NCBI RefSeq assembly: GCF_040801785.1
Contig: NZ_CP161805.1
Location: forward strand, 558,001 to 622,000
DNA from: Sulfitobacter sp. LCG007
GTDB lineage: Bacteria > Pseudomonadota > Alphaproteobacteria > Rhodobacterales > Rhodobacteraceae
DNA: 64,000 bases
Direction of reading: 5' to 3'
Shown: positions 1 to 8,091 of the stretch, piece after piece
Numbering within the stretch: the first letter of the stretch is position 1
Layout of the letters: each line of letters starts with the position of its first letter
Program-made: the position numbers and the translations under genes
The notes under the pieces: model-generated
Database searches by the model: none
The model's input: only the letters and a program-made list of their open reading frames with translations
What the model was told of the DNA's origin: nothing

Positions 1-222
1 CGCGGCGGCGCGGATGTCGCCCTGGGAGGCCCCTGTTGCCGGCGCCGTGGTCGCGGGTGCGCCCGGCGCAGCGGCCCCGGGCGTGGCGCCCTCGGTCTGC
101 ACGGCGGTGGTCGCCTCGGTCTGGGGCTGCGGCTCGGGTGGGGGGAAGAGCAGGAACCAGACCAGTATGACGGCGAAGCTGAGCGCCGTGGCAAGGATGA
201 GGTTCTTGTTCTGATCGTCCAT
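1..222 (-). CDS. yidC: YidC membrane protein insertase, N-terminal part (runs off left edge)
   Basis: Only the first 74 codons are in the window; the gene continues beyond base 1. The start ATG is the complement of 220-222. The protein begins MDDQNKNLILATALSFAVIL and continues into WFLLFPPPEP: a short charged N-terminus, one hydrophobic segment (about residues 8-26), then a Pro/Gln/Ala-rich stretch. This is the usual beginning of alphaproteobacterial YidC, the inner-membrane insertase that works with or without SecYEG. The upstream same-strand cluster rpmH-rnpA-yidD-ttcA supports the call, because yidC commonly sits there. Here an EAL-domain gene lies between ttcA and yidC. The conserved Oxa1 core is outside the window. 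Confidence 0.88.
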   Translation of the reverse strand, partial: MDDQNKNLILATALSFAVILVWFLLFPPPEPQPQTEATTAVQTEGATPGAAAPGAPATTAPATGASQGDIRAAA

Positions 223-506
223 AGGGACAGCCACCTGCTGTTTCGAGTATCAGCGTGGGTTCAACAGGTGCAGGTCGAAAGGTCAAGGGGATTTCGGGAC
301 GCATGGCGCCTGCCGCAAAGGCGAAACGTCGCGCGTCGGGGTGATGGTCATGCGGCCTGCGACAACGGGTGGGGATTGCCCGGTCGCTCTTTGCATCGTG
401 GCTGCCCGCGCGCGCGGTGGTCCGTCGCGTCCGGGCGCCCGAAAGCGGGTGGGTCGGCCCGATTCCCGCCTCTTCGGTCCTGCATGTCTCTGGGCGGCGG
501 GATCGG

Positions 507-2054
507 CTAGGTGCTGCGATCGCCGAAGATCTGCGGGGTGGACGAGAGCTTGGCGGCATGCTGGACAAGCCAATCCATCGTGTGCTCGAAGGGCATCGGC
601 CTCGCGATGCCGTAGCCCTGCACGTGATCGCAGCCGAGTTGGGCGAGATAGGCATGCTCTCCCGCGGTCTCGACGCCTTCCGCGAGTGTCTGCACCCCCA
701 GCCTTTCCGCCATGGTCAGGATGGCGCTGATCATCTTCTGCTGCTCGGGGTCCCGGTCGGACTTCATCACGAAGGACCGGTCGATCTTGATCCGGCTGAC
801 GGAAAACCGCCGGATCGCGGCAAGCGAGGCATGTCCGGTCCCGAAGTCGTCCAGATCGATGCGGCACCCCAGCTTGCAGAGCCCGTCGAGATTGCGCGAC
901 ACCACGTCGTCGGGATCGGACGCCATCACCGTCTCCAGAACCTCGATGGCAAGCCGCTGTGGCTCCAGCTCGAAGCGGTCGAGTTCCCAGCGCAGCTTCT
1001 CCACCAGACGCGGATTGCCCAGTTCGGCGCCGGCGAAGTTCACGCCCACCTGCGGGACATCGAGCCCGGCAGCGTCCCAGGCCTTGAGCGCGGTGAGCGC
1101 GTGATGGAGCATGACATCGGTCAGTCGCTCCAGCAGACCGGCCTGTTCGAGGGCGGCCAGGAAAGTCTTGGGCGCAAGCAGACCCTGGACGGGATGCTGC
1201 CAGCGCGCCAGCGCCTCGAAGCCGGTGACCTTGCCGGTATCGGTGGAGATCTGAGGCTGGAACCAGGGCTGGATATGTCCGTTGTCGAGCGCCAGGGAGA
1301 CCTCGTCGCAAAGTGCCGCGTGATGGCGCGCCCTGCGGCGCATCTCGTGATTGAAGGCGCGAATCGATGCCGGACCGTTGAGCTGCGCTTCGCGCAGGGC
1401 CACCGCAGCCGCCTCAATCCAGTCCTCGCCGCTGTCGCCGGATACCCGGGCATGCTGGCAGAAGCCGATGCACACCGTCACGAATATGGTCGTGCCGCCG
1501 ACAACGACGGGCTGCTCGATTTCGGCCTGGATGCGTCCTGCGATCTGGATGCAGCTTTCCAGATCCAGATGGCGCACGGGACCGACGCAGCCCGAGAACC
1601 GGCCATCGCCGATCCGCGAGGTCACGTCGGTTTCGCGCATGACGGCGGTGAAACGTTCCGCACAACGCTTGACCACGGCATCCGCCGCCGCCTGGCCGTG
1701 ATGATCGCGAAGGGCGGCGAAATCGTCGATTTCGAGTGTGAAGAGCGCCGCATACTGTTCCCTGGCACCCGTGGCTGCGTGGATCTGGGCCACGCGGTCA
1801 TCGAAGAGGTCGCGGGGCATCAGACCGCTGAGGGCATCGCGCGGCAGCATGACGGCGCGCGCGCCTGCGGACGAGCCGACAACAAGACAGGTCAGCGACA
1901 GCAGTCCGGCGACAGTGAACAGGGCGAGTTCGCCCATCGCCAGGTAGCCGACGACGGACAGCAGCGGCAACGCGGCGAGCGCAACCGGCGTGAGGAGCTG
2001 TTGTGCAAGCGCCCTGCGCAAGCCCCTTCGCCCGTGGGGAGATTTCTGCATCAT
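507..2054 (-). CDS. Membrane-linked GGDEF(degenerate)-EAL protein, probable c-di-GMP phosphodiesterase
   Basis: 515 aa from the ATG at 2054, which has a purine-rich ribosome site (AAGGAAGG) just upstream; an in-frame ATG at 2072 is also possible. Two hydrophobic segments near residues 20-60 suggest membrane anchoring. A GGDEF-like domain follows but its signature reads GDGRF, so cyclase activity is unlikely. The EAL domain keeps its key motifs: FEALARW, IEVLE, LDDFGTG, DRSFV and AEGVET. The likely job is hydrolysis of cyclic di-GMP, with the degenerate GGDEF perhaps a GTP sensor. It lies 90 bases after ttcA on the same strand and about 285 bases before yidC, so it may be co-transcribed with this core cluster. 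The 285 bases between it and yidC hold no recognisable gene. Confidence 0.88.
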   Translation of the reverse strand: MMQKSPHGRRGLRRALAQQLLTPVALAALPLLSVVGYLAMGELALFTVAGLLSLTCLVVGSSAGARAVMLPRDALSGLMPRDLFDDRVAQIHAATGAREQYAALFTLEIDDFAALRDHHGQAAADAVVKRCAERFTAVMRETDVTSRIGDGRFSGCVGPVRHLDLESCIQIAGRIQAEIEQPVVVGGTTIFVTVCIGFCQHARVSGDSGEDWIEAAAVALREAQLNGPASIRAFNHEMRRRARHHAALCDEVSLALDNGHIQPWFQPQISTDTGKVTGFEALARWQHPVQGLLAPKTFLAALEQAGLLERLTDVMLHHALTALKAWDAAGLDVPQVGVNFAGAELGNPRLVEKLRWELDRFELEPQRLAIEVLETVMASDPDDVVSRNLDGLCKLGCRIDLDDFGTGHASLAAIRRFSVSRIKIDRSFVMKSDRDPEQQKMISAILTMAERLGVQTLAEGVETAGEHAYLAQLGCDHVQGYGIARPMPFEHTMDWLVQHAAKLSSTPQIFGDRST

Positions 2055-2144
2055 GCCGCCTTCCTTCCGCATCGATCCCCGCAGTCTAGGCGAAGCCGGT
2101 TGTGGTGGCCGTTAACGCGCCGGGACAATAACCGGCCGATTTCG

Positions 2145-2999
2145 CTAAACTTCTCCGCTGTCCAGCGAGAGGCCGCGGAAATCGAAGAGGGCGGGATCGA
2201 GCAGATGGGACGGACGTGCGTTCATCAGCGCACGGAACATGACCTGCCGGCGGCCGGGGCTGTTCTTCTCCCAACCGTCGAGGATCTGCTTGACCTGCCG
2301 GCGCTGAAGGCCGTCCTGGCTGCCGCAGAGATCGCAGGGGATGATGGGATAGTTCATCGCTGCGGCGAAGCGGGCGCAGTCCGCCTCGGCGACATGGGCG
2401 AGCGGGCGCAGCACGAAAAGATCGCCCTCTTCGTTGACAAGCTTCGGCGGCATGGTCGCCAGCCGGCCGCCGTGGAAGAGGTTCATGAAGAAGGTCTCGA
2501 GGATGTCGTCGCGGTGATGCCCGAGAACGACGGCGCTGCAACCCTCTTCGCGCGCGATGCGGTAGAGATTTCCCCTCCTGAGCCGCGAACAGAGCGCGCA
2601 GAAGGTACGCCCGGCGGGGATCTTGTCCATGACGATGGAATAGGTGTCCTGGTATTCGATCCGGTGCGGCACCCCCATGCGCTCGAGAAATTCCGGCAGG
2701 ACGGTCGCGGGAAAGCCGGGCTGGCCCTGGTCGAGGTTGCAGGCAAGCAGTTCCACCGGCAGCAGGCCGCGCCACTGCAATTCATGCAGGACGGCAAGCA
2801 GCGTGTAACTGTCCTTGCCGCCCGACAGGCACACCAGCCACCGCGGTCTGCGGGCATCGCCCGGCTGGGCGGGAATCATGCCGTATTGCTCGACCGCCTC
2901 GCGCACATGGCGCACGATGCGCTTGCGCAGCTTCCGGAATTCGGTGCTCCGGGGGGCGCCCTCGAAGAGCGGATGGATGTCGTCGGCGTCGTCGAACAT
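2145..2999 (-). CDS. ttcA: tRNA 2-thiocytidine(32) synthetase TtcA
   Basis: 284 aa from the ATG at 2999 ([10 protein letters not shown]). The open frame extends further upstream but overlaps yidD there, so the shorter start is preferred. A PP-loop ATPase motif SGGKDS lies at residues 59-64. The cysteine pair C134/C137 (CALC) and the later C222/C225 (CDLC) match the iron-sulfur ligands of TtcA, which thiolates cytidine 32 of certain tRNAs. HHRDD near residue 161 is also typical. It follows yidD by about 25 bases on the same strand, within the rpmH-rnpA-yidD-ttcA run. MesJ/TilS-type enzymes share the PP-loop but lack this cysteine arrangement. Confidence 0.92.
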   Translation of the reverse strand: MFDDADDIHPLFEGAPRSTEFRKLRKRIVRHVREAVEQYGMIPAQPGDARRPRWLVCLSGGKDSYTLLAVLHELQWRGLLPVELLACNLDQGQPGFPATVLPEFLERMGVPHRIEYQDTYSIVMDKIPAGRTFCALCSRLRRGNLYRIAREEGCSAVVLGHHRDDILETFFMNLFHGGRLATMPPKLVNEEGDLFVLRPLAHVAEADCARFAAAMNYPIIPCDLCGSQDGLQRRQVKQILDGWEKNSPGRRQVMFRALMNARPSHLLDPALFDFRGLSLDSGEV

Positions 3000-3024
3000 G
3001 GGCAATCCCCGGTGGCTCGCTCTG

Positions 3025-3273
3025 CTATACCCCTTCGCCGCTTGCGCCGGAAGGGTCGGGAACCGGGTCGTAGCCGCTTGCGCCCCAGGGGTGGCAGCGC
3101 AGGATGCGCCTGAGGGCGAGCCAGCCACCCTTTGCGGCACCGTGGCGGTCGAGCGCCTCCAGCGCATAGGCGCTGCACGTCGGCTGGAACCGGCAGTTGT
3201 GCCCGACCCAGGGGCTGAAGACGAGGCGATAGGCATGGACCGGCAGCGCCAGCAGGCGGGCCGCGATGGTCAT
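3025..3273 (-). CDS. yidD: Membrane protein insertion efficiency factor YidD
   Basis: 82 aa, the normal size. It shows the family pattern: an amphipathic N-terminus ([20 protein letters not shown]), then [15 protein letters not shown] with two cysteines, then [15 protein letters not shown]. YidD is a small inner-membrane-associated protein that helps YidC-dependent insertion. It overlaps the end of rnpA by 4 bases, implying translational coupling, and lies in the classic rpmH-rnpA-yidD order. The Gly/Pro-rich tail after CHPWG is short and variable as usual. Confidence 0.93.
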   Translation of the reverse strand: MTIAARLLALPVHAYRLVFSPWVGHNCRFQPTCSAYALEALDRHGAAKGGWLALRRILRCHPWGASGYDPVPDPSGASGEGV

Positions 3274-3683
3274 GGCCGGGGGCCGTGAAGCCGGGCCAGC
3301 GCGGTCTCGAGGTCGTGGATCAGCTGTGTGAAGGGCAGGGTGGCCGTGGCCTCGTGGCGGCCGATCAGGACGTAGTCGCTGCCGTCGATGCCACGCTGCG
3401 GGAGCACCAGACGCGCGATCTCGCGCAGGCGGCGCTTGGCGCGATTTCGGGCCACTGCGTTGCCGACTTTCTTCGAACAGGTGAAGCCGACGCGGATCCC
3501 CTCGGGCTCACCCTCCTCGCGGACGCGCATCTGGAGGATGAAACCCGGCCTCGCGACCCTGGAGGCGCGGGCGGCGCGCAGGAAATCGGCACGATTCGCA
3601 ATGGTCTGCAAACGCGCAAAAGCCGCCGGCGGCGTATCCCCGGCAGCGTTGCTGCCTGTTGCGGGGGCCTCCGGCGGAATCAT
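3270..3683 (-). CDS. rnpA: Ribonuclease P protein component
   Basis: 137 aa from the ATG at 3683. The basic core matches RnpA: LQTIANRADFLRA, then IRVGFTCSKKVGNAVARNR with the RNR box (AVARNRAKRRLREIARL), then DYVLIGRHEA. The protein binds the RNase P RNA for 5' processing of pre-tRNA. The N-terminal 25 residues are an unconserved Pro/Ala-rich extension, so a slightly later start is possible. The gene begins 26 bases after the rpmH stop on the same strand, as expected for a shared transcript, and overlaps yidD by 4 bases. Confidence 0.93.
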   Translation of the reverse strand: MIPPEAPATGSNAAGDTPPAAFARLQTIANRADFLRAARASRVARPGFILQMRVREEGEPEGIRVGFTCSKKVGNAVARNRAKRRLREIARLVLPQRGIDGSDYVLIGRHEATATLPFTQLIHDLETALARLHGPRP

Positions 3684-3709
3684 GACTTCCGTACCCTTTG
3701 CAGGGACGC

Positions 3710-3844
3710 TCAGGCGCTCAGTTTCTTCCGGCCCTGGGCGCGGCGCGCGTTGATTACCTTGCGGCCACCCTTGGTTGCCATGCGCGCGCGGAACCCGTGG
3801 CGCCGCTTGCGCACGAGGTTCGAGGGTTGATAGGTGCGTTTCAT
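3710..3844 (-). CDS. rpmH: 50S ribosomal protein L34
   Basis: 44 aa, the standard length. The protein begins [20 protein letters not shown] and ends GRKKLSA; the central [20 protein letters not shown] is the diagnostic L34 pattern. The start is the complement of 3842-3844. First gene of the rpmH-rnpA-yidD-ttcA cluster, with a good promoter about 70 bases upstream. No anomaly seen. Confidence 0.97.
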   Translation of the reverse strand: MKRTYQPSNLVRKRRHGFRARMATKGGRKVINARRAQGRKKLSA

Positions 3845-3912
3845 CGCTCCGTCTCCGATTCTGGCGAGACCCGCGCGGAATCACAGGCGGCCTCATGTCA
3901 TTCGAAGCCCGT

Positions 3913-3941
3913 CCTCTAAAGCCCCCTCGTGGCCAAGTCAA
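3913..3941 (-). promoter_or_regulatory. Sigma70-type promoter of the rpmH cluster
   Basis: On the minus strand TTGACT (3936-3941) is followed after exactly 17 bases by TAGAGG (3913-3918). Transcription would begin near 3905, about 60 bases before rpmH. The rest of the 3845-4145 interval has no gene; it must also hold the plus-strand promoter for the VTT gene at 4146. Confidence 0.6.
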
Positions 3942-4145
3942 ACCCCCGGCGAGCGGAAATGCCCGGTTTTGCCGAATTTTCCGCCGCGGTCCCCGAAAGC
4001 GCCCTTGTTGCGGCTCAGGTACCGCGGGGCGTTTGCCTGATAGGGATCAACGAAGCGTGATCGGGCTATCGCCGGAGCGCGCGCCGGTTCATCTAGGAAA
4101 AAGGAACCGCTCCGTTGCTTCGGAGTATGGCACAGAGCGAAGGCG

Positions 4146-4895
4146 ATGGTCCCGATGACGCAGAACCCGAAACCGCGAGCCGCCGACGCGATGCGGCGAA
4201 ACCTGCCCCTGATCCTGATCGCCATCGCCGCCGGGCTCGGTTTTCTGCTGCTGCGCGACACCCTCGACTTCGAGACCCTGCGAAATCACCGCGACGAGCT
4301 TCTAGACTACCGCGATGCGCATTACGTTTTGACTGCGCTCGCCTATGTCGCCCTCTATACAGTCATCGTCGGTCTCTCGCTGCCCGGCGCTACGGTGTCG
4401 ACCCTGACCGGAGGCTTTCTCTTCGGCACGGCCATGGGCGCGTTCCTCAGCGTCGTCGGCGCGACCCTGGGCGCCACGGTCATCTTTCTGGCCGCGCGCC
4501 ACGGCCCGGGCGAGCGTCTGCGCAGGCGCATGGACGCTTCGGATGGCGCCGTGCGGCGTATCAAGCGCGGGCTGGACGAGAACCAGTGGTCGATGCTTTT
4601 CTTCATCCGGCTGGCGCCTCTGGTGCCCTTCTTCGTGGCGAACCTCATCCCGGCCTTCCTGGGCGTGCCGCTGCGCCGCTTCGCGATCTCGACGTTTTTC
4701 GGCATCATACCCGGCGCATTGGTGTATGCCTCGGTCGGCGCCGGGCTTGGGGCCGTCTTCGAAAGCGGCGGGACGCCCGATCCAGGACTCATCCTCGAGC
4801 CCCGCATACTGGTGCCGCTGCTCGCGCTCGCCGCGCTGTCGCTGCTGCCGGTGCTGATCAGATCGCTCCCCGACCGCAAGGAGACCGGACAATGA
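4146..4895 (+). CDS. TVP38/TMEM64 (VTT/DedA-like) family inner-membrane protein
   Basis: 249 aa, with an alternative start three codons later at 4155. Several hydrophobic segments are visible (about residues 20-36, 60-80, 85-112, 155-180, 188-205, 225-240). The motif GLSLPGATVSTLTGGFLFG followed by GATLGATVIFLAARH and FFIRLAPLVPFFVANLIPAF is characteristic of the VTT family, whose bacterial members are DedA-like proteins of uncertain transport or lipid-scrambling function. The stop overlaps the next start by ATGA, so it is translationally coupled to the oxidoreductase downstream. That TVP38-plus-reductase pairing is common, but what joins them biochemically is not clear. Confidence 0.85.
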   Translation: MVPMTQNPKPRAADAMRRNLPLILIAIAAGLGFLLLRDTLDFETLRNHRDELLDYRDAHYVLTALAYVALYTVIVGLSLPGATVSTLTGGFLFGTAMGAFLSVVGATLGATVIFLAARHGPGERLRRRMDASDGAVRRIKRGLDENQWSMLFFIRLAPLVPFFVANLIPAFLGVPLRRFAISTFFGIIPGALVYASVGAGLGAVFESGGTPDPGLILEPRILVPLLALAALSLLPVLIRSLPDRKETGQ

Positions 4896-6307
4896 AGCAT
4901 CTGGATACGGATATCCTCGTCATCGGCGCGGGCTCCGCCGGGCTGTCGGTCACTGCCGGTGCGGTGCAGATGGGTGCCCGCGTCGTCCTTTTGGAAGGAA
5001 ACCTGATGGGGGGCGACTGCCTGAACTACGGCTGCGTGCCCTCCAAGGCCCTGCTTGCCTCGGCCAGCGCCGCGCACGCCCAGCGGAACGCAGCGCAATA
5101 CGGCATCGCCGACGCGCCGGGCCTGGCGGACTATGCAAGGGTGATGGAGCATGTGGCGGGTGTCATCGAAGGGATTGCGCCGATCGACAGCCAGGAACGC
5201 TTCGAGGGGCTTGGCGCCATCGTCATCCGCGAATACGGGCGCTTCGTCTCGCCGGACGAGGTGGTCGCGGGCGATACGACCATCAAGGCGCGCCGCATCG
5301 TCATCGCAACCGGCTCGTCTCCTCTGGTTCCCGACATCCCCGGCCTCGGGAGCGTGCCTTTCCTGACCAATGAAACGCTCTTCGATCTGCGTGAGAAGCC
5401 CGGGCATCTTCTGATCGTCGGCGGCGGTCCGATAGGGATGGAGATGGCGCAGGCCCATGTCAGGCTCGGCTGCGACGTCACGGTGATCGCCTCGGGCGGC
5501 GTGCTGGCCAACGACGATCCCGAGATGGCGCAGGTGGTGCGCAGCCAGTTGGAAGCCGAAGGCGTTCGCATCGAAGAGGGCCGTGCCGCCGGCGTATCCG
5601 GAGAGGCGGGGAAAATCGCCGTCACCACCGACGATGGCAGGCGCTTCTCTGGAACCCACCTGCTGATCGCGACCGGGCGAAAGCTGAACACAGACCGGCT
5701 TGACCTCGAAAAGGCCGGAATCCGCACATCCGGCGGCAGGATCGAGGTCGACGCCGGCCTGCGCACATCCAATCGCCGCGTCTACGCCATAGGCGATGCG
5801 GCGGGCGGGATGAAGTTCACCCATCTCGCGGGCTACCACGGCTCGGTCATCATCCGGTCCCTGCTTTTCGCGCTGCCCGCACGCGCCAGCACCGCGCACA
5901 TTCCCTGGTGCACCTATACCGATCCCGAGCTTGCCCAGGTCGGGCTGACCGAAGCGCAGGCCCGCGAGAAATTCGGCGACCGGCTCGAGGTGGCGCGCTT
6001 CGATTATGCCGACAACGACCGGGCCGCAGCCGAGCGCCGCACCACCGGCAGCATCAAGGTCATGGTGGCCCGCGGTCGTCCGGTGGGGGCGACCATCGTG
6101 GGGCACGAGGCGGGTGAACAGATCTCGCTATGGGCCCTGGCCCTCGCCAACCGTCTCAAGATGAGCCAGGTCGCGGGGATGGTTGCCCCCTATCCTACCT
6201 ACGGCGAGATAAACAAACGCGCCGCAGGGGCCTATTTCAGCCCGCGGTTGTTTGATAGTCCTTTGGTCAAGCGGATAACCGGCCTCGTCCAGCGCTGGGT
6301 CCCGTGA
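4892..6307 (+). CDS. FAD-dependent pyridine nucleotide-disulfide oxidoreductase (mercuric reductase/dihydrolipoamide dehydrogenase-like)
   Basis: 471 aa from an ATG overlapping the previous stop. The N-terminal FAD motif is VIGAGSAGLSV (about residues 10-20). The redox-active CLNYGC has C43 and C48, followed by VPSKALL. A second dinucleotide-binding motif, IVGGGPIGMEMA, lies near residue 178, an FAD-binding YAIGDAAGG near residue 300, and a C-terminal dimerisation domain follows. The fold and active site are those of the disulfide reductase family. There is no heavy-metal domain and no C-terminal cysteine pair, so it is not a true MerA. No lipoyl-enzyme partner is nearby. The open frame upstream is only read-through of the VTT gene in another frame. 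Confidence 0.88.
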   Translation: MKHLDTDILVIGAGSAGLSVTAGAVQMGARVVLLEGNLMGGDCLNYGCVPSKALLASASAAHAQRNAAQYGIADAPGLADYARVMEHVAGVIEGIAPIDSQERFEGLGAIVIREYGRFVSPDEVVAGDTTIKARRIVIATGSSPLVPDIPGLGSVPFLTNETLFDLREKPGHLLIVGGGPIGMEMAQAHVRLGCDVTVIASGGVLANDDPEMAQVVRSQLEAEGVRIEEGRAAGVSGEAGKIAVTTDDGRRFSGTHLLIATGRKLNTDRLDLEKAGIRTSGGRIEVDAGLRTSNRRVYAIGDAAGGMKFTHLAGYHGSVIIRSLLFALPARASTAHIPWCTYTDPELAQVGLTEAQAREKFGDRLEVARFDYADNDRAAAERRTTGSIKVMVARGRPVGATIVGHEAGEQISLWALALANRLKMSQVAGMVAPYPTYGEINKRAAGAYFSPRLFDSPLVKRITGLVQRWVP

Positions 6308-6322
6308 CGATCAGAGAGGCCC

Positions 6323-7723
6323 ATGCTGCATTCCCTGTCCGGACGTCTAGCCCTTCTGACCACTGTCTTCGTGATGCTGGCCGAGGTGCTCATCTTCGTG
6401 CCCTCCATCGCGCGGTTCCGCGAGGATTACCTCATGAACCGGCTGGAGCGCGCGCAGATCGCCTCGCTCGTGCTGCTGGCCGACGACATGATCGACAACG
6501 ACCTTGAAGAAGAGCTGCTCGAGAACGCGGGCGTCTACAACGTGGTGCTGCGCCGGGACGACGCCCGCCAGCTGGTGCTCTCGTCCGCGCTCCCCGAACC
6601 CGTGTCCCGCAACTTCGACTTGCGCGAGGCCACGCCCCCGATCCTGATCCACGACGCGCTCGCCCAGCTTCTGCATCCGGAAAACGAGGTCATTCGCGTG
6701 CTGGGCGCCCCGGTGCGCGAGGCGGGCCAGCTGATCGAGATCACGATGGAAACCGCCCCTATGCGTGCGGCCATGATCGACTACGGCCTGCGCATCCTCG
6801 TGCTGTCGGCCGTCATCTCCGTCTTCACCGCGCTGCTTCTGTTCCTCGCAATGCGCGCCTTCCTCCTCAAGCCGATCAAGCGGGTCGTCGAGCACATGCG
6901 CAATTATGCCGAGGCGCCCGAGGACGCGCGCCGCATCATCGTCCCCGCCGCGGGGGTGAACGAATTGCGGGACGCCGAGGAGGCGCTCAAGACCATGCAG
7001 ACCGACCTGACGCAGGCCCTGCGGCAGAAGGAACGTCTTGCCCAGCTCGGCAGCGCGGTCAGCAAGATCAGCCACGACCTGCGCAATATCCTGACCACAT
7101 CGCAGCTCTTTGCCGATCGACTCGAGGCATCCGAAGACCCCGCCGTCAAGCGCATGGCCCCCAAGCTCGTCGGTTCGATAACCCGTGCGGTGCATCTCTG
7201 CGAGAGTACGCTGGCCTTCGGAAAGGCAGAGGAGCCGGGCCCGACGCTTTCCGAGGTCCGGCTCGACGACATCATTCAGGACGTCGTGGCCGGGGAACGC
7301 ATTGCCGCGGGACAATCCGATATTTCCTTCGAAAGCGAAGTCCCGAAAGGATTCAGCCTGCGTGCCGATGCCGAACAGATCTACCGGGTGATGTCCAACC
7401 TCGTGCGCAACGCCCGTCAGGCCATCGTCGCGAGCGGGGCCGCGGGGAAGGTCCGGGTCCGCGCCTTCGAGGACGATGAGGCTTGGCACATAGAGGTAAG
7501 CGACAACGGGCCGGGCCTTCCCGTCCGGGCCCGGACGCATCTCTTCACCGCCTTTCAGGGCGGCAGCAGCAAGGGCGGCACCGGGCTCGGTCTCGCGATT
7601 TCGGCCGAACTGATCCGCGGCCATGGCGGCACGCTGGTACTGAGCGAGACGAGCCCGGACGGCACGACCTTTCTCATCACCCTTCCGAAGGGCCAGGGCG
7701 CGCGCCGGACGGCCGCCCAGTAG
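6323..7723 (+). CDS. Orphan HAMP-type sensor histidine kinase
   Basis: 466 aa. Hydrophobic segments at about residues 4-30 and 153-180 frame a roughly 120-residue periplasmic domain. A HAMP region (KPIKRVVEHMRNYAEAPED) and a short coiled coil follow. The phospho-acceptor motif is ISHDLRN with H251. The ATPase domain keeps N (LVRNARQAI), DNGPG and GGTGLGLAI. It starts 15 bases after the oxidoreductase stop, so it may belong to the same transcript. No response regulator gene is adjacent, and the input signal is unknown. The start ATG is preceded by GAGAGG. Confidence 0.9.
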   Translation: MLHSLSGRLALLTTVFVMLAEVLIFVPSIARFREDYLMNRLERAQIASLVLLADDMIDNDLEEELLENAGVYNVVLRRDDARQLVLSSALPEPVSRNFDLREATPPILIHDALAQLLHPENEVIRVLGAPVREAGQLIEITMETAPMRAAMIDYGLRILVLSAVISVFTALLLFLAMRAFLLKPIKRVVEHMRNYAEAPEDARRIIVPAAGVNELRDAEEALKTMQTDLTQALRQKERLAQLGSAVSKISHDLRNILTTSQLFADRLEASEDPAVKRMAPKLVGSITRAVHLCESTLAFGKAEEPGPTLSEVRLDDIIQDVVAGERIAAGQSDISFESEVPKGFSLRADAEQIYRVMSNLVRNARQAIVASGAAGKVRVRAFEDDEAWHIEVSDNGPGLPVRARTHLFTAFQGGSSKGGTGLGLAISAELIRGHGGTLVLSETSPDGTTFLITLPKGQGARRTAAQ

Positions 7724-7813
7724 AGATCGGTCCGCGCCAATCCTGCCCGGTCGCGGAAAGAAGGCAGAATGGGCTTGCATATGCCGCTGGGCCCGACTAC
7801 ATCCGCCCGCAGT

Positions 7814-7890
7814 GGACCGATAGCTCAGCTGGATAGAGTACTTGACTACGAATCAAGGGGTCGGGGGTTCGAATCCTCCTCGGTCCGCCA
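7814..7890 (+). tRNA. tRNA-Arg (anticodon ACG)
   Basis: 77 bases including an encoded CCA. The acceptor GGACCGA pairs perfectly with TCGGTCC. The D arm is TAGCTCAGCTGGATAGAG, the anticodon stem-loop is CTTGA-CTACGAA-TCAAG with anticodon ACG, and the T arm is GGGGGTTCGAATCCTCC. An AT-rich HEPN gene follows, which fits a tRNA used as an integration site, but no copy of the tRNA 3' end was found downstream in this window. Confidence 0.97.
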
Positions 7891-8091
7891 CTTAGCCCCT
7901 GTCATGTGTCAGACCACAGCGACTTTCCTGTAAGGTCGTTGACCCATATCGCATGCGCAAAGGAAGAGCTGCCGCAAGCGGCCATTCATAAAGATTAAGA
8001 ATAACGGCCGATTTTCGCGATATCTAGTTAATGCAGACTTACCAATTTTTCCGAATGATAAAAAAATTGAAACTACCAATATGGCGTCAAT

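Noticed and set aside
369-3113. Plus-strand open frame over the EAL and ttcA genes (914 codons)
   Set aside because: Antisense to two well-supported genes; no family features.
4355-6106. Minus-strand open frame over the VTT and oxidoreductase genes
   Set aside because: Antisense shadow of clear genes; composition typical of frame-shifted GC-rich coding DNA.
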